A DNA stretch of 64,000 bases from Psychrobacter sp. JCM 18902 (GTDB lineage: Bacteria; Pseudomonadota; Gammaproteobacteria; Pseudomonadales; Moraxellaceae). Position 1 is the first letter of the stretch. Every line of letters begins with the position of its first letter. Shown piece by piece: positions 17,073 through 26,144 of the stretch. The notes under the pieces are model-generated. The model ran no database searches, was not told the origin of the DNA, and saw nothing but the letters and a program-made list of their open reading frames with translations. Location: positions 868,001 to 932,000 of the forward strand of contig NZ_CAJHBK010000001.1 of the NCBI RefSeq assembly GCF_904846615.1, written 5' to 3'. The translations under genes and the position numbers were made by a program.

Positions 17073-17819
17073 TTAAGCTTTTTCTAATTTTGGACGGGCT
17101 TTATCAATGGCTTTTAATAGCGCCACTTCAAACTCACCGTCATTGAATGTCACTAAATAGGAATGTGCAGCGCAGAAATTACGCACATCGCGCCATTCAT
17201 GTGCCAAATTGCTTGCCCAATCGCAATATTGCTTGCCTGCATCGGGCTCATTTTTTAGCGCTTTTTTGGTCGTTGGGTGTAGTATCAGTTCGGGTAATAT
17301 CGCCTCTAATAACTTCATCGGTGGACTCATAAAGGTATCATCGACGTGCAAGCTTTGACTGGCAGGATGATAGGCTAATAGTGAGCCTGCATGAATCATC
17401 TCATTGGGTGAGATATAGTGGATGCCTTGTGACATTGAGAACTTAAGCTCAGGGTAACGCTTGGCGACCGCATCGCTTTCAACCAAGTCATCTGCCCATT
17501 TTACTTCAGGTACTTTTTTATGGTGGCGGCTACTGCCATAAAAGGTCGCCTGCGGGAAGTCTTTTGCTATTTGTGCACAGTGCACCGTATGGAATGGGTG
17601 GACGTTCAGTACTGCTTCGACATCTTGACCATTATTGGTTAATGCCATCACCTCATCGCGTACGTCACCAGTCAATGAATAGCTATCCAAAAATATAAAC
17701 TTTCCTGAATTTAACTGTATAAGTGAGCAGTGAGTGCCAATGTTTAGAACACCGCCAATGCGAAAAGATCCGCGTATATTCCAAAATCCTGCCCCTAAAT
17801 CATGAATTTTATCGGTCAT
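17073..17819 (-). CDS. Metallo-beta-lactamase-like protein with an altered metal motif
   Basis: A 248-residue cytoplasmic protein. The N-terminal pattern (FWNIRGSFRIGGVLNIGTHCSLIQLNSGKFIFLDSY) resembles the beta strands that open metallo-beta-lactamase folds. LNVHPFHTVHC (72-81) sits where the HxHxDH metal motif is expected, but reads His74, His77 and His80 with no Asp. Later features are SRHHKK (98-102) and HVDDTFMSPP, which resembles the usual bridging Asp. It may therefore be a hydrolase with a changed metal site or a non-catalytic relative. Neighbours give no pathway. Fold assignment is moderate and function is unknown. Confidence 0.7.
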   Translation of the reverse strand: MTDKIHDLGAGFWNIRGSFRIGGVLNIGTHCSLIQLNSGKFIFLDSYSLTGDVRDEVMALTNNGQDVEAVLNVHPFHTVHCAQIAKDFPQATFYGSSRHHKKVPEVKWADDLVESDAVAKRYPELKFSMSQGIHYISPNEMIHAGSLLAYHPASQSLHVDDTFMSPPMKLLEAILPELILHPTTKKALKNEPDAGKQYCDWASNLAHEWRDVRNFCAAHSYLVTFNDGEFEVALLKAIDKARPKLEKA

Positions 17820-18120
17820 TGAAATTATTCCTTAGTGTTTTTATTCGAGTTTTTTAATGTCTTAGTAATTTTAATAATAAATATTTCTCATCAATAGATG
17901 ACAACTTATTATAAATGACCTCTTATTATGGTGAGTCATGTACCTAAAGTCTGTTATAAAAAAGATGTTGATCGTTAGGTTCAGTGTATAACGTTAAAGT
18001 CTGATATAAGCCTATATTAACCGAGGGTCATTGTCATTCATAGCTTATAATTTATAGATTATTATTTAATGAATCTGTATAATGCTTCTTACTATTTTAT
18101 TTATGTTTGAAGGTTGAGTG
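17820..18120. other. Divergent intergenic region
   Basis: AT-rich spacer between a minus-strand gene and the ankyrin lipoprotein gene. It should hold both promoters, but I could not pick convincing -35/-10 pairs, and no repeat or RNA structure stands out. Confidence 0.5.
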
Positions 18121-18912
18121 ATGAGATTTTTTGATAAAATGAGCGCATCAGCGGTTATTGCAACGATGTTATTAGCAGGTTGCTCAAGCCTAAACGCTGA
18201 TAACAGCGCAACCAAAACGGATACTATCCAACTTGCTCAAACAGCACCAATCCCGCAAGTGGATTTTCGCTTTAGCGCTGCTGAGAATGTTGATCTTGCC
18301 AACCAAAACAAACTTTCTTGGCGTGTGTTTTATGACAAACCCTCTACAGGTGCAGATGCTACTTGGTTTGATGCCGTAAAACATGGTGACCTAGCCACGG
18401 TCACATACATGGTCAATAATGGTCAAGACTTAGAAGTTAAGGATACAGGTAGCCTTAATCAAACGGCATTAGGCTGGGCTGCCTTTATCGGCTATGAAGA
18501 TATGGTCGATTACTTAGTCAATAAAGGCGCTGATATCTATGCTAAAGATGACGGTGATGTATATAACGTCATGAAATCTGCTGTGCTGGGAAAAAATACC
18601 AATATTGTCAAAAAAGTACATATGTTATTGAATGACAAAGCGCCTGTAGATTTAAATGATCAGACGGTAGAGAGTGATGGCGAAACCTTGATTATGGTTG
18701 CTGCCAGCAATGATCGCCTTGAGACTGTCAAGTATTTATTGGCGCAAGGCGCCAATCCAAATCTAGTGGCAACGACCAAAGACAAAAAAATGGGCTCGTA
18801 TAATCAAGGTGCCTATTCATATGCGTGTTCGCGAGATTTGGTTGATATGCAAAAGCTATTGGCCGCCAATGGTGCTGTGAATCATCGCACTGGCAAAGCG
18901 AGCTGTGAATAA
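18121..18912 (+). CDS. Ankyrin-repeat lipoprotein
   Basis: A 263-residue envelope protein. The N-terminus MRFFDKMSASAVIATMLLAGCSS is a lipoprotein signal with lipobox LAGC. After a linker of about 60 residues come ankyrin-type repeats: TWFDAVKHGDLATVTYMVNNGQ, QTALGWAAFIGYEDMVDYLVNKGAD, a more diverged third unit, and ETLIMVAASNDRLETVKYLLAQGANPN. The start is ATG 18121; a GTG immediately before it is in frame. Such proteins usually mediate protein contacts, and no partner is encoded next door. A terminator follows. Confidence 0.85.
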   Translation: MRFFDKMSASAVIATMLLAGCSSLNADNSATKTDTIQLAQTAPIPQVDFRFSAAENVDLANQNKLSWRVFYDKPSTGADATWFDAVKHGDLATVTYMVNNGQDLEVKDTGSLNQTALGWAAFIGYEDMVDYLVNKGADIYAKDDGDVYNVMKSAVLGKNTNIVKKVHMLLNDKAPVDLNDQTVESDGETLIMVAASNDRLETVKYLLAQGANPNLVATTKDKKMGSYNQGAYSYACSRDLVDMQKLLAANGAVNHRTGKASCE

Positions 18913-18931
18913 TTGCGTTAATGACTTTATA

Positions 18932-18962
18932 AAAAAGGCTGCCATTTCGGTAGCCTTTTTCT
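18932..18962 (+). terminator. Terminator after the ankyrin lipoprotein gene
   Basis: AAAAAGGCTGCC pairs with GGTAGCCTTTTT (one wobble) around a 5-base loop. T-run on the plus strand, A-run on the other. Confidence 0.85.
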
Positions 18963-19063
18963 ATGCTAAGCGCTCCCAAGTCAGACGTTGACCAGCGGAT
19001 TGTTTATAAGTGTCTAGTTTATAAGTGCCTAATTTATAAGTACTTTTATCATGAGCACCTCGT

Positions 19064-20053
19064 TTACGAGCAGTTTTTATAGTCGTAAGCGGATATACGA
19101 GGATTATTGCCATAATTATCGTTACTACATAAAAACTGATCAAAGCGGGTATCGCCATTAATATAGCGATGCATCCAAGCAATACCTGGCTTGCTCAGCA
19201 ATATCTCATTAAAACGATAACTTGGACAAAAATGGCTACCGTTCTTTATTTCAATCTTCATTTTTGCGCCCGTAGCCTTATCATAAAAAGGACTGCTGTA
19301 TTTTTTATTTGAGGCAATGCGGTCATTCTGGCAAGTAATGAATAGCGCGGGCGTGTCCATTTCGCCGTAGTCTTTATCATGATAGGGCGTTTGCGGAATA
19401 ATGGCTCGAACCGTCTTACGTTTTGTCGCTAGCTGGAGCGCACCGCCGCCGCCCATTGACCAGCCAATAGCGCCCAAGCGCGTACTATCTATCTGAGCAC
19501 CCACAGTATTGTCATTAAGGATATAATCAAGCGCAGCACTTAACTGCGTCGTACGGCTATCTAGGTCATCGTAAATAGAGTTAGTATCGATGGTAATAAC
19601 CACAAATCCCCAAGATGCCAAACGCGGGCCCCACCATTTAATAGAAGATTCGTGGGACACATAGCCGGGTATCACCGCGATTCCGCCTAACAGACCACAG
19701 CCGCCTGCGTTAGTTGGATAATGAATGGTTCCGCCACCGAAGCCATTGGCCAATTGACGAGTAACGGGTTTTTTAGCTACCGAAAAAGGTCCCTTATCAC
19801 GCGTATCTGACAGGTTAGCCGCCGTAATAATACTCTCAGCGATACAGTTTGACGGCGAGGCTGATGTTGTTATTGGTGATGTTACTGTAACCGATGATGC
19901 TATCGGGGTAGATAATATTTTGGTCGGTTGCTCTTTAATTGTGAGTTTATGAATTGCGGCTACTTCGTCTAACGTAACTGCCGACGCATTTATAGAAAAA
20001 ATCAGTGCACCTATAGCGACAATCCATTGCGAATAAAAAGGGTATTTGGGCAT
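19064..20053 (-). CDS. lip1: Secreted alpha/beta hydrolase, Lip1/PETase-type (polyester/lipid esterase)
   Basis: Predicted secreted lipase/cutinase-like esterase, 329 residues from ATG 20053; a longer frame to 20194 lacks a signal sequence at its start. A signal peptide (about 1-25, ending INASA) and a Thr/Ser-rich linker precede the catalytic domain. The triad is Ser199 in GWSMGGGG, Asp244 in CQNDRIA and His274 in NGSHFC; oxyanion positions are Tyr131 (PGYVS) and Met200. SIKWWGPRLASWGFVVITIDTNS is nearly the same as in PET hydrolase of Ideonella. Cys241-Cys276 and Cys309-Cys328 match both PETase disulfides; Cys70 and Cys119 are extra. Overall it most resembles Moraxella TA144 Lip1, from memory. 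Substrate binding differs from Ideonella PETase: Tyr224 replaces Trp185 and Phe275 replaces Ser238. Confidence 0.9.
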   Translation of the reverse strand: MPKYPFYSQWIVAIGALIFSINASAVTLDEVAAIHKLTIKEQPTKILSTPIASSVTVTSPITTSASPSNCIAESIITAANLSDTRDKGPFSVAKKPVTRQLANGFGGGTIHYPTNAGGCGLLGGIAVIPGYVSHESSIKWWGPRLASWGFVVITIDTNSIYDDLDSRTTQLSAALDYILNDNTVGAQIDSTRLGAIGWSMGGGGALQLATKRKTVRAIIPQTPYHDKDYGEMDTPALFITCQNDRIASNKKYSSPFYDKATGAKMKIEIKNGSHFCPSYRFNEILLSKPGIAWMHRYINGDTRFDQFLCSNDNYGNNPRISAYDYKNCS

Positions 20054-20222
20054 GATAGAGAGTCTGTTATAGGTGAATCGGATTTTGTCGCAGGTTATAT
20101 TTTGTGGATATAAGTTTTTGTGAATTGCATCTATATATAATAGATCAAAATAATAGTAGACAGTAATCTGCTTGCTGTCAAAAATATACGTCACCTAAAC
20201 AGTATACAAAGCAGCAATTTTT

Positions 20223-20241
20223 AGTGTTCAACAGACCCTAA
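20223..20241. repeat. Solo copy of a TGTTCAA-ACCC repeat end
   Basis: AGTGTTCAACAGACCCTAA. Nearly the same 19 bases occur at 54112-54130 and, with one extra C, at 62487-62506, where they form one end of a 90-bp inverted-repeat element. It lies in the 412-bp region 20054-20465 between lip1 and the MFS gene. Confidence 0.45.
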
Positions 20242-20265
20242 GCATCAATAAAGCAATACCGATAA

Positions 20266-20297
20266 CACACCGAAACCAGAGTCTGGTATTTGGTGTG
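20266..20297. other. Stem-loop in the divergent lip1-MFS region
   Basis: CACACC/GGTGTG outer stem and ACCAGA/TCTGGT inner stem separated by small internal loops. There is no T-run, so termination is unlikely. It overlaps the in-frame ATG at 20295... region, which makes a later translation start for the MFS gene more plausible. Confidence 0.45.
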
Positions 20298-20465
20298 CTA
20301 AAATCATACATGATGCCTATCCCTAGCATCAGCCATTATTGTCATCATTGTTTTCGTCATTATTTCAGCTATTATCGTCCTATTTCTATTACTCACGCCA
20401 GATCATCCGCGTCCAACATAGCCTGTATCCCTGTGAAAAATACCATCAGTAAATCCCAAAATAAT

Positions 20466-21665
20466 ATGCCAGAACCTATATCTACACCAATCAATCATGC
20501 AACATCGTGGGTCTTAAAACTCACCATTGGCTTGATTGGGATGTTTGCTTTTTTGCAAGTGTATTCTATTCAGGCCATTTTGCCCGTATTAATGGTAGAC
20601 CTGTCTGCAACTGAGGTGCAAGCTGGCATGATCGTCGGTGCAACGGTGATGGCGATTGCTATTATGTCGCCATTCTTGGGCATGCTGTCTGACGCTGTGG
20701 GGCGTAAATCCTTTATCGTTGGCGCGTTATTATTTTTAGCGATACCAACTGCTTTAATTGCCCAAAGTCCGAGTATTGGTTGGATGGGCATGTGGCGGTT
20801 TATGCAAGGGTTGTCTGTACCAGGCATTACCGTGGTGACGATTGCTTATATCGGTGAAGAGTTTGAGGGACGCGCTGTCACGGAACTGATGTCGTTTTAT
20901 GTCTCCGGCTCGGTACTTGGCGGCTTTATGGGGCGATTTTTACTTGGGCACTTGCACGAGCTTATCGGCTGGCGTGCAGGCTATTATGTGATGGCAGCGA
21001 TGACCCTTATCGGTGCGCTGTGGGTCGGCAAGATGCTACCATCGTCACAGCAGTTTGTGGCCAATCCGAATTTTCGTTCCGCGATGCAGACGCTCGGTGA
21101 GCATTTAACCAATCGTTATGTGGTGACGGCGTGTCTGTTAGGGGCGTGTGTTTTATTTTCACTCGTGGGTTGTTTTACCTTTATCAATCTACATCTTGCT
21201 AAGACGCCATATGAGTTGAGTACGGGTGCGCTTGCCAATATTTTTGCCGTTTATTTAATAGGCGTTGTCATCACGCCATTGTCGACGACCTTGCTACGTC
21301 GCTTTGGTTCAGCGCGCACAGTACGTGTGGCTGTTTTCGTTTCTATGATTGGGGTGCTGTTAACGCTAGTAACGCCGTTATGGGGCATTATTATTGGTCT
21401 TGCTATTATGTCCTCAGGTGTCTTTATCACCCAAGCTGCCACCATCAGTTATATCGCCGTCAATGTTAAAAAAGGGCGCTCATTGGCGTCTGGTTTATAT
21501 TACATGGGGTATTATGCTGGCGGTACGATGGGTGCGTGGTTATGCGGTATGGCTTATGCGCGCGGGCAGTGGTCTCTCACAGTATGGCTGCTCTTATTTG
21601 TACAGATTTTGGCATTACTGGTTGCCAGTTTTGGCATGATTAAAACAAAATCACGCGCGGCTTGA
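20466..21665 (+). CDS. MFS transporter (YnfM-like, 12 TM)
   Basis: Inner-membrane secondary transporter of about 399 residues from ATG 20466. The frame reaches ATG 20295, but those extra 57 residues are His/Tyr/Ser-rich, non-hydrophobic and unlike an MFS N-terminus. Twelve hydrophobic segments are visible. TM2-TM3 carry PFLGMLSDAVGRKSFIVGA, the MFS motif A, and TM4-TM5 carry MWRFMQGLSVPGITVVTIAYIGEEF. It looks like the arabinose/drug-exporter-type YnfM group; the substrate is unknown. It is divergent from lip1 and upstream of an acyl-CoA synthetase, with no clear functional link. Confidence 0.85.
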   Translation: MPEPISTPINHATSWVLKLTIGLIGMFAFLQVYSIQAILPVLMVDLSATEVQAGMIVGATVMAIAIMSPFLGMLSDAVGRKSFIVGALLFLAIPTALIAQSPSIGWMGMWRFMQGLSVPGITVVTIAYIGEEFEGRAVTELMSFYVSGSVLGGFMGRFLLGHLHELIGWRAGYYVMAAMTLIGALWVGKMLPSSQQFVANPNFRSAMQTLGEHLTNRYVVTACLLGACVLFSLVGCFTFINLHLAKTPYELSTGALANIFAVYLIGVVITPLSTTLLRRFGSARTVRVAVFVSMIGVLLTLVTPLWGIIIGLAIMSSGVFITQAATISYIAVNVKKGRSLASGLYYMGYYAGGTMGAWLCGMAYARGQWSLTVWLLLFVQILALLVASFGMIKTKSRAA

Positions 21666-21842
21666 TGGCCGTTTTTGAGCAATATTCATCAAGCTATTGC
21701 AGCTTAGGATGTTTACGTAAGGTCGCTTTACATAGCACCTATTTTTTCTTACTATCGATATAGCCTGCTCAATACGCCATCAATTATTTATGATTCACCC
21801 GCATAATAACTTATCCGCATGACCAACAAGGACGTCACATCT

Positions 21843-23513
21843 ATGTCAAATATTTACCACAGCGCCCCTTCTGCTTACGATTATCCCTTATTAGTTAAGC
21901 AACTATTGAACCGTGCCAAAACGGTGTCGCTTGAGCAAGAAATCGTTTATGCTGACAAAAAACGCCTTACCTATAAAGATTTATTCAATCGTATCAATCG
22001 CTTGGCCAATGTCTTAGCAGGTTTAAATCTAGATGCAGGTGATATAGTGGCGGTGATGGATTGGGACAGCCATCGTTATCTGGAGTCGTATTTCGCAGTA
22101 CCGATGTCAGAGTATATTTTGCAAACCGTTAATATCCGCCTATCGCCAGAAAAAATTCTTTATACCATCAATCACGCTAAGCCAAAAGTGCTGCTGCTTA
22201 ATTCTGAGTTTGCGCCATTGGTCAAAAGCTATCAGTTTGAAAACTCTAGTATTGAGCACATTATTTGGCTAGATGATGATGGCGTAACATCTGAAGGAGT
22301 CTTCGGTGGTAATCAAAACCGCGTAGTAGGTGAGTATGAAGCGTTATTACAAGCTGCCGATAGTGAGTTTGACTTCCCAGATTTTGATGAAAACACCATT
22401 GCCACAACGTTTTATACCTCAGGCACGACGGGCGATCCAAAAGGCGTATTCTTTAGCCACCGCCAGTTAGTATTGCATACCCTCACCGAAGCGGCGACAC
22501 TAGGTATGCTGCCCGACAAGCAAGGCGTCAGTTACGGTGATGTCTATATGCCGATGACGCCGATGTTCCACGTTCATGCGTGGGGCTTTCCATTTACCGC
22601 GACCATGGCTGGTCTGAAGCAAGTGTATCCAGGACGCTATGCACCAGATGTGTTAATGGACTTGATAATTAATGAAAAAGTCAGTATTACCCATTGTGTC
22701 CCAACGATTTTGCAAATGGTGCTCAAAGAAGCGCAAGATCGCGGTGCCAGTTTCAATGGTCTAAAAATGATCATCGGTGGCTCACGATTGACGGAAGGTC
22801 TGGCAAAAACCGCTATGGTACAAGGTATCGAAGTATATACTGGTTATGGTATGTCAGAGACAGCGCCCCTTATTAGCTTGACAGAATTTAGTCTCGACGA
22901 GCCTAAAATGAGTGAAGATGAAGATATCGCTCGCCGTTGTATGACTGGTAAGCCCGTACTGATGGTGGATGCTCAAATATGGAGTAGCAATAATGAGTCG
23001 GTTGGTACCGGTCAAGACAATACTGGCGAGCTGGTATTACGCGCACCTTGGCTAACGCAAAGCTATCTAAAAAATGACGATGCGGGCAAAGAGCTGTGGG
23101 AAAACGGCTATATGCACACCCAAGACATTGCTTATATACGTCCTGATGGTTATATTAGGATTACTGATCGCTTAAAAGACGTCATTAAGTCAGGCGGCGA
23201 GTGGATATCGTCATTAGAGATTGAGACGATTTTGTCGTTACATCCAGCGGTCGCTGACGTATCTGTGATTGGGATACGTGATAAGCAATGGGGCGAGCGT
23301 CCATTGGCCTTGATTGTGTTAAAACCTAATGCTCAAGACACGAGCGTTGGTGATATCAAAGCCATTGCTGAGAAAGCCGTAGAGCGGGGTATTATCCCGA
23401 AATATGGTGTGCCAAGTCAATTTAAGTTCGTCAATGAGCTACCAAAGACTTCTGTTGGTAAACATGACAAAAAAGTGATGCGTGAGATGTATGCTGATCA
23501 AACTGAGGTATAG
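21843..23513 (+). CDS. Acyl-CoA synthetase (medium/long-chain fatty acid type)
   Basis: AMP-forming ligase that activates fatty acids to acyl-CoA, 556 residues from ATG 21843, which has AAGGAC about 10 bases upstream; ATG 21819 is an alternative. The P-loop-like motif is TTFYTSGTTGDPKGVFFSHRQ (about 194-215), followed by YTGYGMSETAPLISLTE, MHTQDIAYIRPDGYIRITDRLKDVIKSGGEWIS and the C-terminal LPKTSVGKHDKKVMR with the catalytic Lys. The pattern resembles AlkK-type medium-chain ligases. A terminator separates it from the PrpE-like gene, so they are independent units. Confidence 0.9.
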   Translation: MSNIYHSAPSAYDYPLLVKQLLNRAKTVSLEQEIVYADKKRLTYKDLFNRINRLANVLAGLNLDAGDIVAVMDWDSHRYLESYFAVPMSEYILQTVNIRLSPEKILYTINHAKPKVLLLNSEFAPLVKSYQFENSSIEHIIWLDDDGVTSEGVFGGNQNRVVGEYEALLQAADSEFDFPDFDENTIATTFYTSGTTGDPKGVFFSHRQLVLHTLTEAATLGMLPDKQGVSYGDVYMPMTPMFHVHAWGFPFTATMAGLKQVYPGRYAPDVLMDLIINEKVSITHCVPTILQMVLKEAQDRGASFNGLKMIIGGSRLTEGLAKTAMVQGIEVYTGYGMSETAPLISLTEFSLDEPKMSEDEDIARRCMTGKPVLMVDAQIWSSNNESVGTGQDNTGELVLRAPWLTQSYLKNDDAGKELWENGYMHTQDIAYIRPDGYIRITDRLKDVIKSGGEWISSLEIETILSLHPAVADVSVIGIRDKQWGERPLALIVLKPNAQDTSVGDIKAIAEKAVERGIIPKYGVPSQFKFVNELPKTSVGKHDKKVMREMYADQTEV

Positions 23514-23587
23514 GCTTAAAGTGGCTTAACTATTGAGCAGATAACTGGCTTAATAGTTGACCTTTATTGTTAGCTCTGCTACATTTT

Positions 23588-23631
23588 AAACCGATACCTA
23601 CTAAATCGATACGTAGTGTATCGGTTTTTTT
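23588..23631 (+). terminator. Terminator after the acyl-CoA synthetase gene
   Basis: AAACCGATAC (23588-23597) and GTATCGGTTT (23618-23627) form a 10-bp stem; a T-run follows. The 20-base interior can pair partly (CTAC/GTAG). Confidence 0.85.
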
Positions 23632-23729
23632 CTATTAGAGATAGCTGGCAGGGATAGCCAATCTTTTCTATGACATTATTAGACAATATTACATCGTATT
23701 ACCCATCATTTATGCTAAGGACAGCTATT

Positions 23730-25784
23730 ATGAGCGAGCAAACCGCCACTTCATTGACCAACCAATCGTCAGACCAAGCTCAGACTTCTCAAGCGTCATC
23801 TAATACCACTCAAACTTTTGCTGAAATTTATCACTCTTCTATTGAAAATAAAGAGCAGTTTTGGGCTGAGCAAGCAAAGCGTATCTATTGGCATAAAGAG
23901 CCTGAACAAATTCTTGATGACAGTAATTTGCCATTTGCGCAGTGGTATGTCGGTGGCGAGACCAATCTTTGCTATAACTGTGTGGATCGCCATCTTGCAG
24001 AGCGCGCAGAGCAGGATGCTTTTATCTGGTTATCCTCTGAGATTAACCAAGAGTTAATCGAAACCTTTCCTGCAGTCGTCGATGCGTTTAAAGACTTGGG
24101 TAATAACGTTGAGCTTTATACGGACTATACCAAGCGTCGGCTGACCTATAATGACCTATATAAAGAAGTCAATTATTTTGCCGATGTGCTACAGCGTCAT
24201 GATATTGGCAAGGGCGATCGCGTTGTCATTTACATGCCGATGATTCTAGAAGCCGCTTATGCCATGTTGGCTTGCGCTCGTATCGGTGCCGTACATTCTG
24301 TGGTATTTGGTGGCTTTGCGGCGCATAACTTAGCCATTCGCATGGATGATGCCGAAGCAAAAATGGTCATCACGGTGGATGCAGGTCTGCGCGGTGGTAA
24401 AGTTATTAATTATAAAAATCTTGTCAATCAAGGGGTCGAGCAAGCAACGGTTAAGCCCGAGCATGTATTGGTCATCAATCGTGGCATTTTACCATTTGAG
24501 CCAAAAAATATTGATGTTGATTATGCAACCCAGCGCCGTATCAGCTGTGAAGCCAATGCGATTGTCGAGCCAGTTTGGCTTGAGTCAAATACGCCATCAT
24601 ATTTACTTTATACCTCAGGCACTACGGGTACGCCAAAAGGCGTGCAACGTGATACAGGTGGTCACGCGGTTGCGCTAACGACGTCGATGGACTATATCTA
24701 CGATGGCAAGGCGGGCGAGACATTTTGGGCGATATCAGATATCGGTTGGGCGGTTGGGCATTCTTACACCATTTACGCACCATTGCTGGCTGGCATGACG
24801 AGTGTGATGTATGAAGGTCTACCGCATCGCCCAAACCCCGGTATTTGGTGGCGAATTGTTGAAGCAAACAAGGTCAATATCTTATTCACGGCACCGACGG
24901 GTGTTCGTATGCTGAAAAAACAAGATGAGACATGGATGACGCGCTATGATGTCTCCAGCGTAAAATCCTTCTTTTTGGCAGGTGAACCACTGGATGAATC
25001 GACAGCCAATTGGCTGACTAAGCATTTAGGTGTGCCAATTTTAGACCATTATTGGCAAACAGAGTCTGGCTGGCCCATCCTCAGTAACACGCCCAAATTC
25101 AATCATAAACCGCACAAGCAAGGCTCACCCGGTTATCCCATGTATGGTTATGATGCGCATGTCATTAATGAAGAAACTGGCGAACCTTGTAAAGCTGGCG
25201 AAAAAGGACTGCTCGCGATTCGTGCACCATTGCCGCCCGGTTGTCTGACCACGGTATGGCGAAATGACGAACGCTTTGTCAGTAGCTATTTTGGTCTGTT
25301 TGATGGCAAGCAATATTCAACCTCAGACTATGCCGTGACTGATGAGGAGGGTTATTTTTATATTTTAGGACGCACTGACGATGTCATCAACGTCGCCGGG
25401 CATAGACTGGGCACCCAAGAGATTGAAGAGGCGATCAGTACCCATGCAGAGGTTGCAGAGTGTGCGGTGGTGGGTATTCAAGATGAGCTAAAAGGCGAGC
25501 TGCCGATTGCCTTTTGTGTGCTGAGAGATCATGAACAAGTCACGACCACCGAAAATCGTTTCCGTATTGAGCAGCAGGTCATCGGTGCTGTGGTCAAATC
25601 CCTCGGTGGTATCGCAAGGCCAGCGGCAATTTATTTCCCGCAAGCGCTACCAAAAACGCGCTCTGGCAAAATCTTACGTCGAGCCATTCGTGCTTTAGCA
25701 GAAGGCAACGAAACAGGAGATATGTCAACGCTTGATAATCCAACAGCGATTGACGCGATTAAGCAATCTATGAAAGACTACTAA
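23730..25784 (+). CDS. prpE: Propionate-CoA ligase (PrpE-like)
   Basis: AMP-forming ligase making propionyl-CoA from propionate; acetate may also be used. ATG 23730 has AAGGA at a good distance and gives 684 residues; upstream in-frame starts at 23670 look unlikely. After a Ser/Thr/Gln-rich lead of about 25 residues the sequence follows PrpE: FAEIYHSSIENKEQFWAEQA, GGETNLCYNCVDRHL, YTSGTTGTPKGVQRDTGGHAVAL, ISDIGWAVGHSYTIYAPLL, DHYWQTESGWPI, FYILGRTDDVINVAGHRLG and the C-terminal LPKTRSGKILRRAIRAL, with the lysine normally subject to acylation control. It lies 360 bp before the valine operon, whose end product is also propionyl-CoA. Confidence 0.9.
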   Translation: MSEQTATSLTNQSSDQAQTSQASSNTTQTFAEIYHSSIENKEQFWAEQAKRIYWHKEPEQILDDSNLPFAQWYVGGETNLCYNCVDRHLAERAEQDAFIWLSSEINQELIETFPAVVDAFKDLGNNVELYTDYTKRRLTYNDLYKEVNYFADVLQRHDIGKGDRVVIYMPMILEAAYAMLACARIGAVHSVVFGGFAAHNLAIRMDDAEAKMVITVDAGLRGGKVINYKNLVNQGVEQATVKPEHVLVINRGILPFEPKNIDVDYATQRRISCEANAIVEPVWLESNTPSYLLYTSGTTGTPKGVQRDTGGHAVALTTSMDYIYDGKAGETFWAISDIGWAVGHSYTIYAPLLAGMTSVMYEGLPHRPNPGIWWRIVEANKVNILFTAPTGVRMLKKQDETWMTRYDVSSVKSFFLAGEPLDESTANWLTKHLGVPILDHYWQTESGWPILSNTPKFNHKPHKQGSPGYPMYGYDAHVINEETGEPCKAGEKGLLAIRAPLPPGCLTTVWRNDERFVSSYFGLFDGKQYSTSDYAVTDEEGYFYILGRTDDVINVAGHRLGTQEIEEAISTHAEVAECAVVGIQDELKGELPIAFCVLRDHEQVTTTENRFRIEQQVIGAVVKSLGGIARPAAIYFPQALPKTRSGKILRRAIRALAEGNETGDMSTLDNPTAIDAIKQSMKDY

Positions 25785-25830
25785 TACGATGGTGTATTAA
25801 TTGAAAAAAGCCATCTGACGTTAATATTGA

Positions 25831-25864
25831 AAAAAAGCTCATGCACAATCATGGGCTTTTTTGT
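25831..25864 (+). terminator. Terminator after prpE
   Basis: AAAAAAGCTCATG and CATGGGCTTTTTT form the stem (one wobble) around CACAAT. This separates prpE from the valine genes. Confidence 0.85.
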
Positions 25865-25986
25865 TTTTAATTTAAGGCGTTTCCTCATTTTTATCATCAC
25901 CTAATCGCTTTCGCTCAAACTGAAAATATACCTTACATAAAGTTTTTCTCGTTAACATAAACTCAGATAAAATTTTGACAAAGCGC

Positions 25987-26016
25987 TTGACCCTAAAAAT
26001 GGTTTATTGGTATAGT
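25987..26016 (+). promoter_or_regulatory. Sigma-70-type promoter for the valine-degradation operon
   Basis: TTGACC (25987-25992) and TATAGT (26011-26016) at 18-base spacing, about 130 bp before mmsA. A second TTGACA occurs a few bases upstream. The long AT-rich leader could hold the regulator site, but I cannot define it. Confidence 0.55.
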
Positions 26017-26144
26017 CAATAACGATACGAAATAAATCATTTTATAAATTACGTTTGATCGATAAAAGCTCATCATTTTTTCTCTCTTTTTGAATATTAA
26101 GACACCGCTAAAGGGTAGTCTCGCAAACAAGATAAGGATATCTT

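Noticed and set aside
26011..26018. TATAGTCA upstream of mmsA as another copy of the palindrome family
   Set aside because: No inverted partner or internal blocks nearby; it fits better as the -10 region of a sigma-70 promoter.
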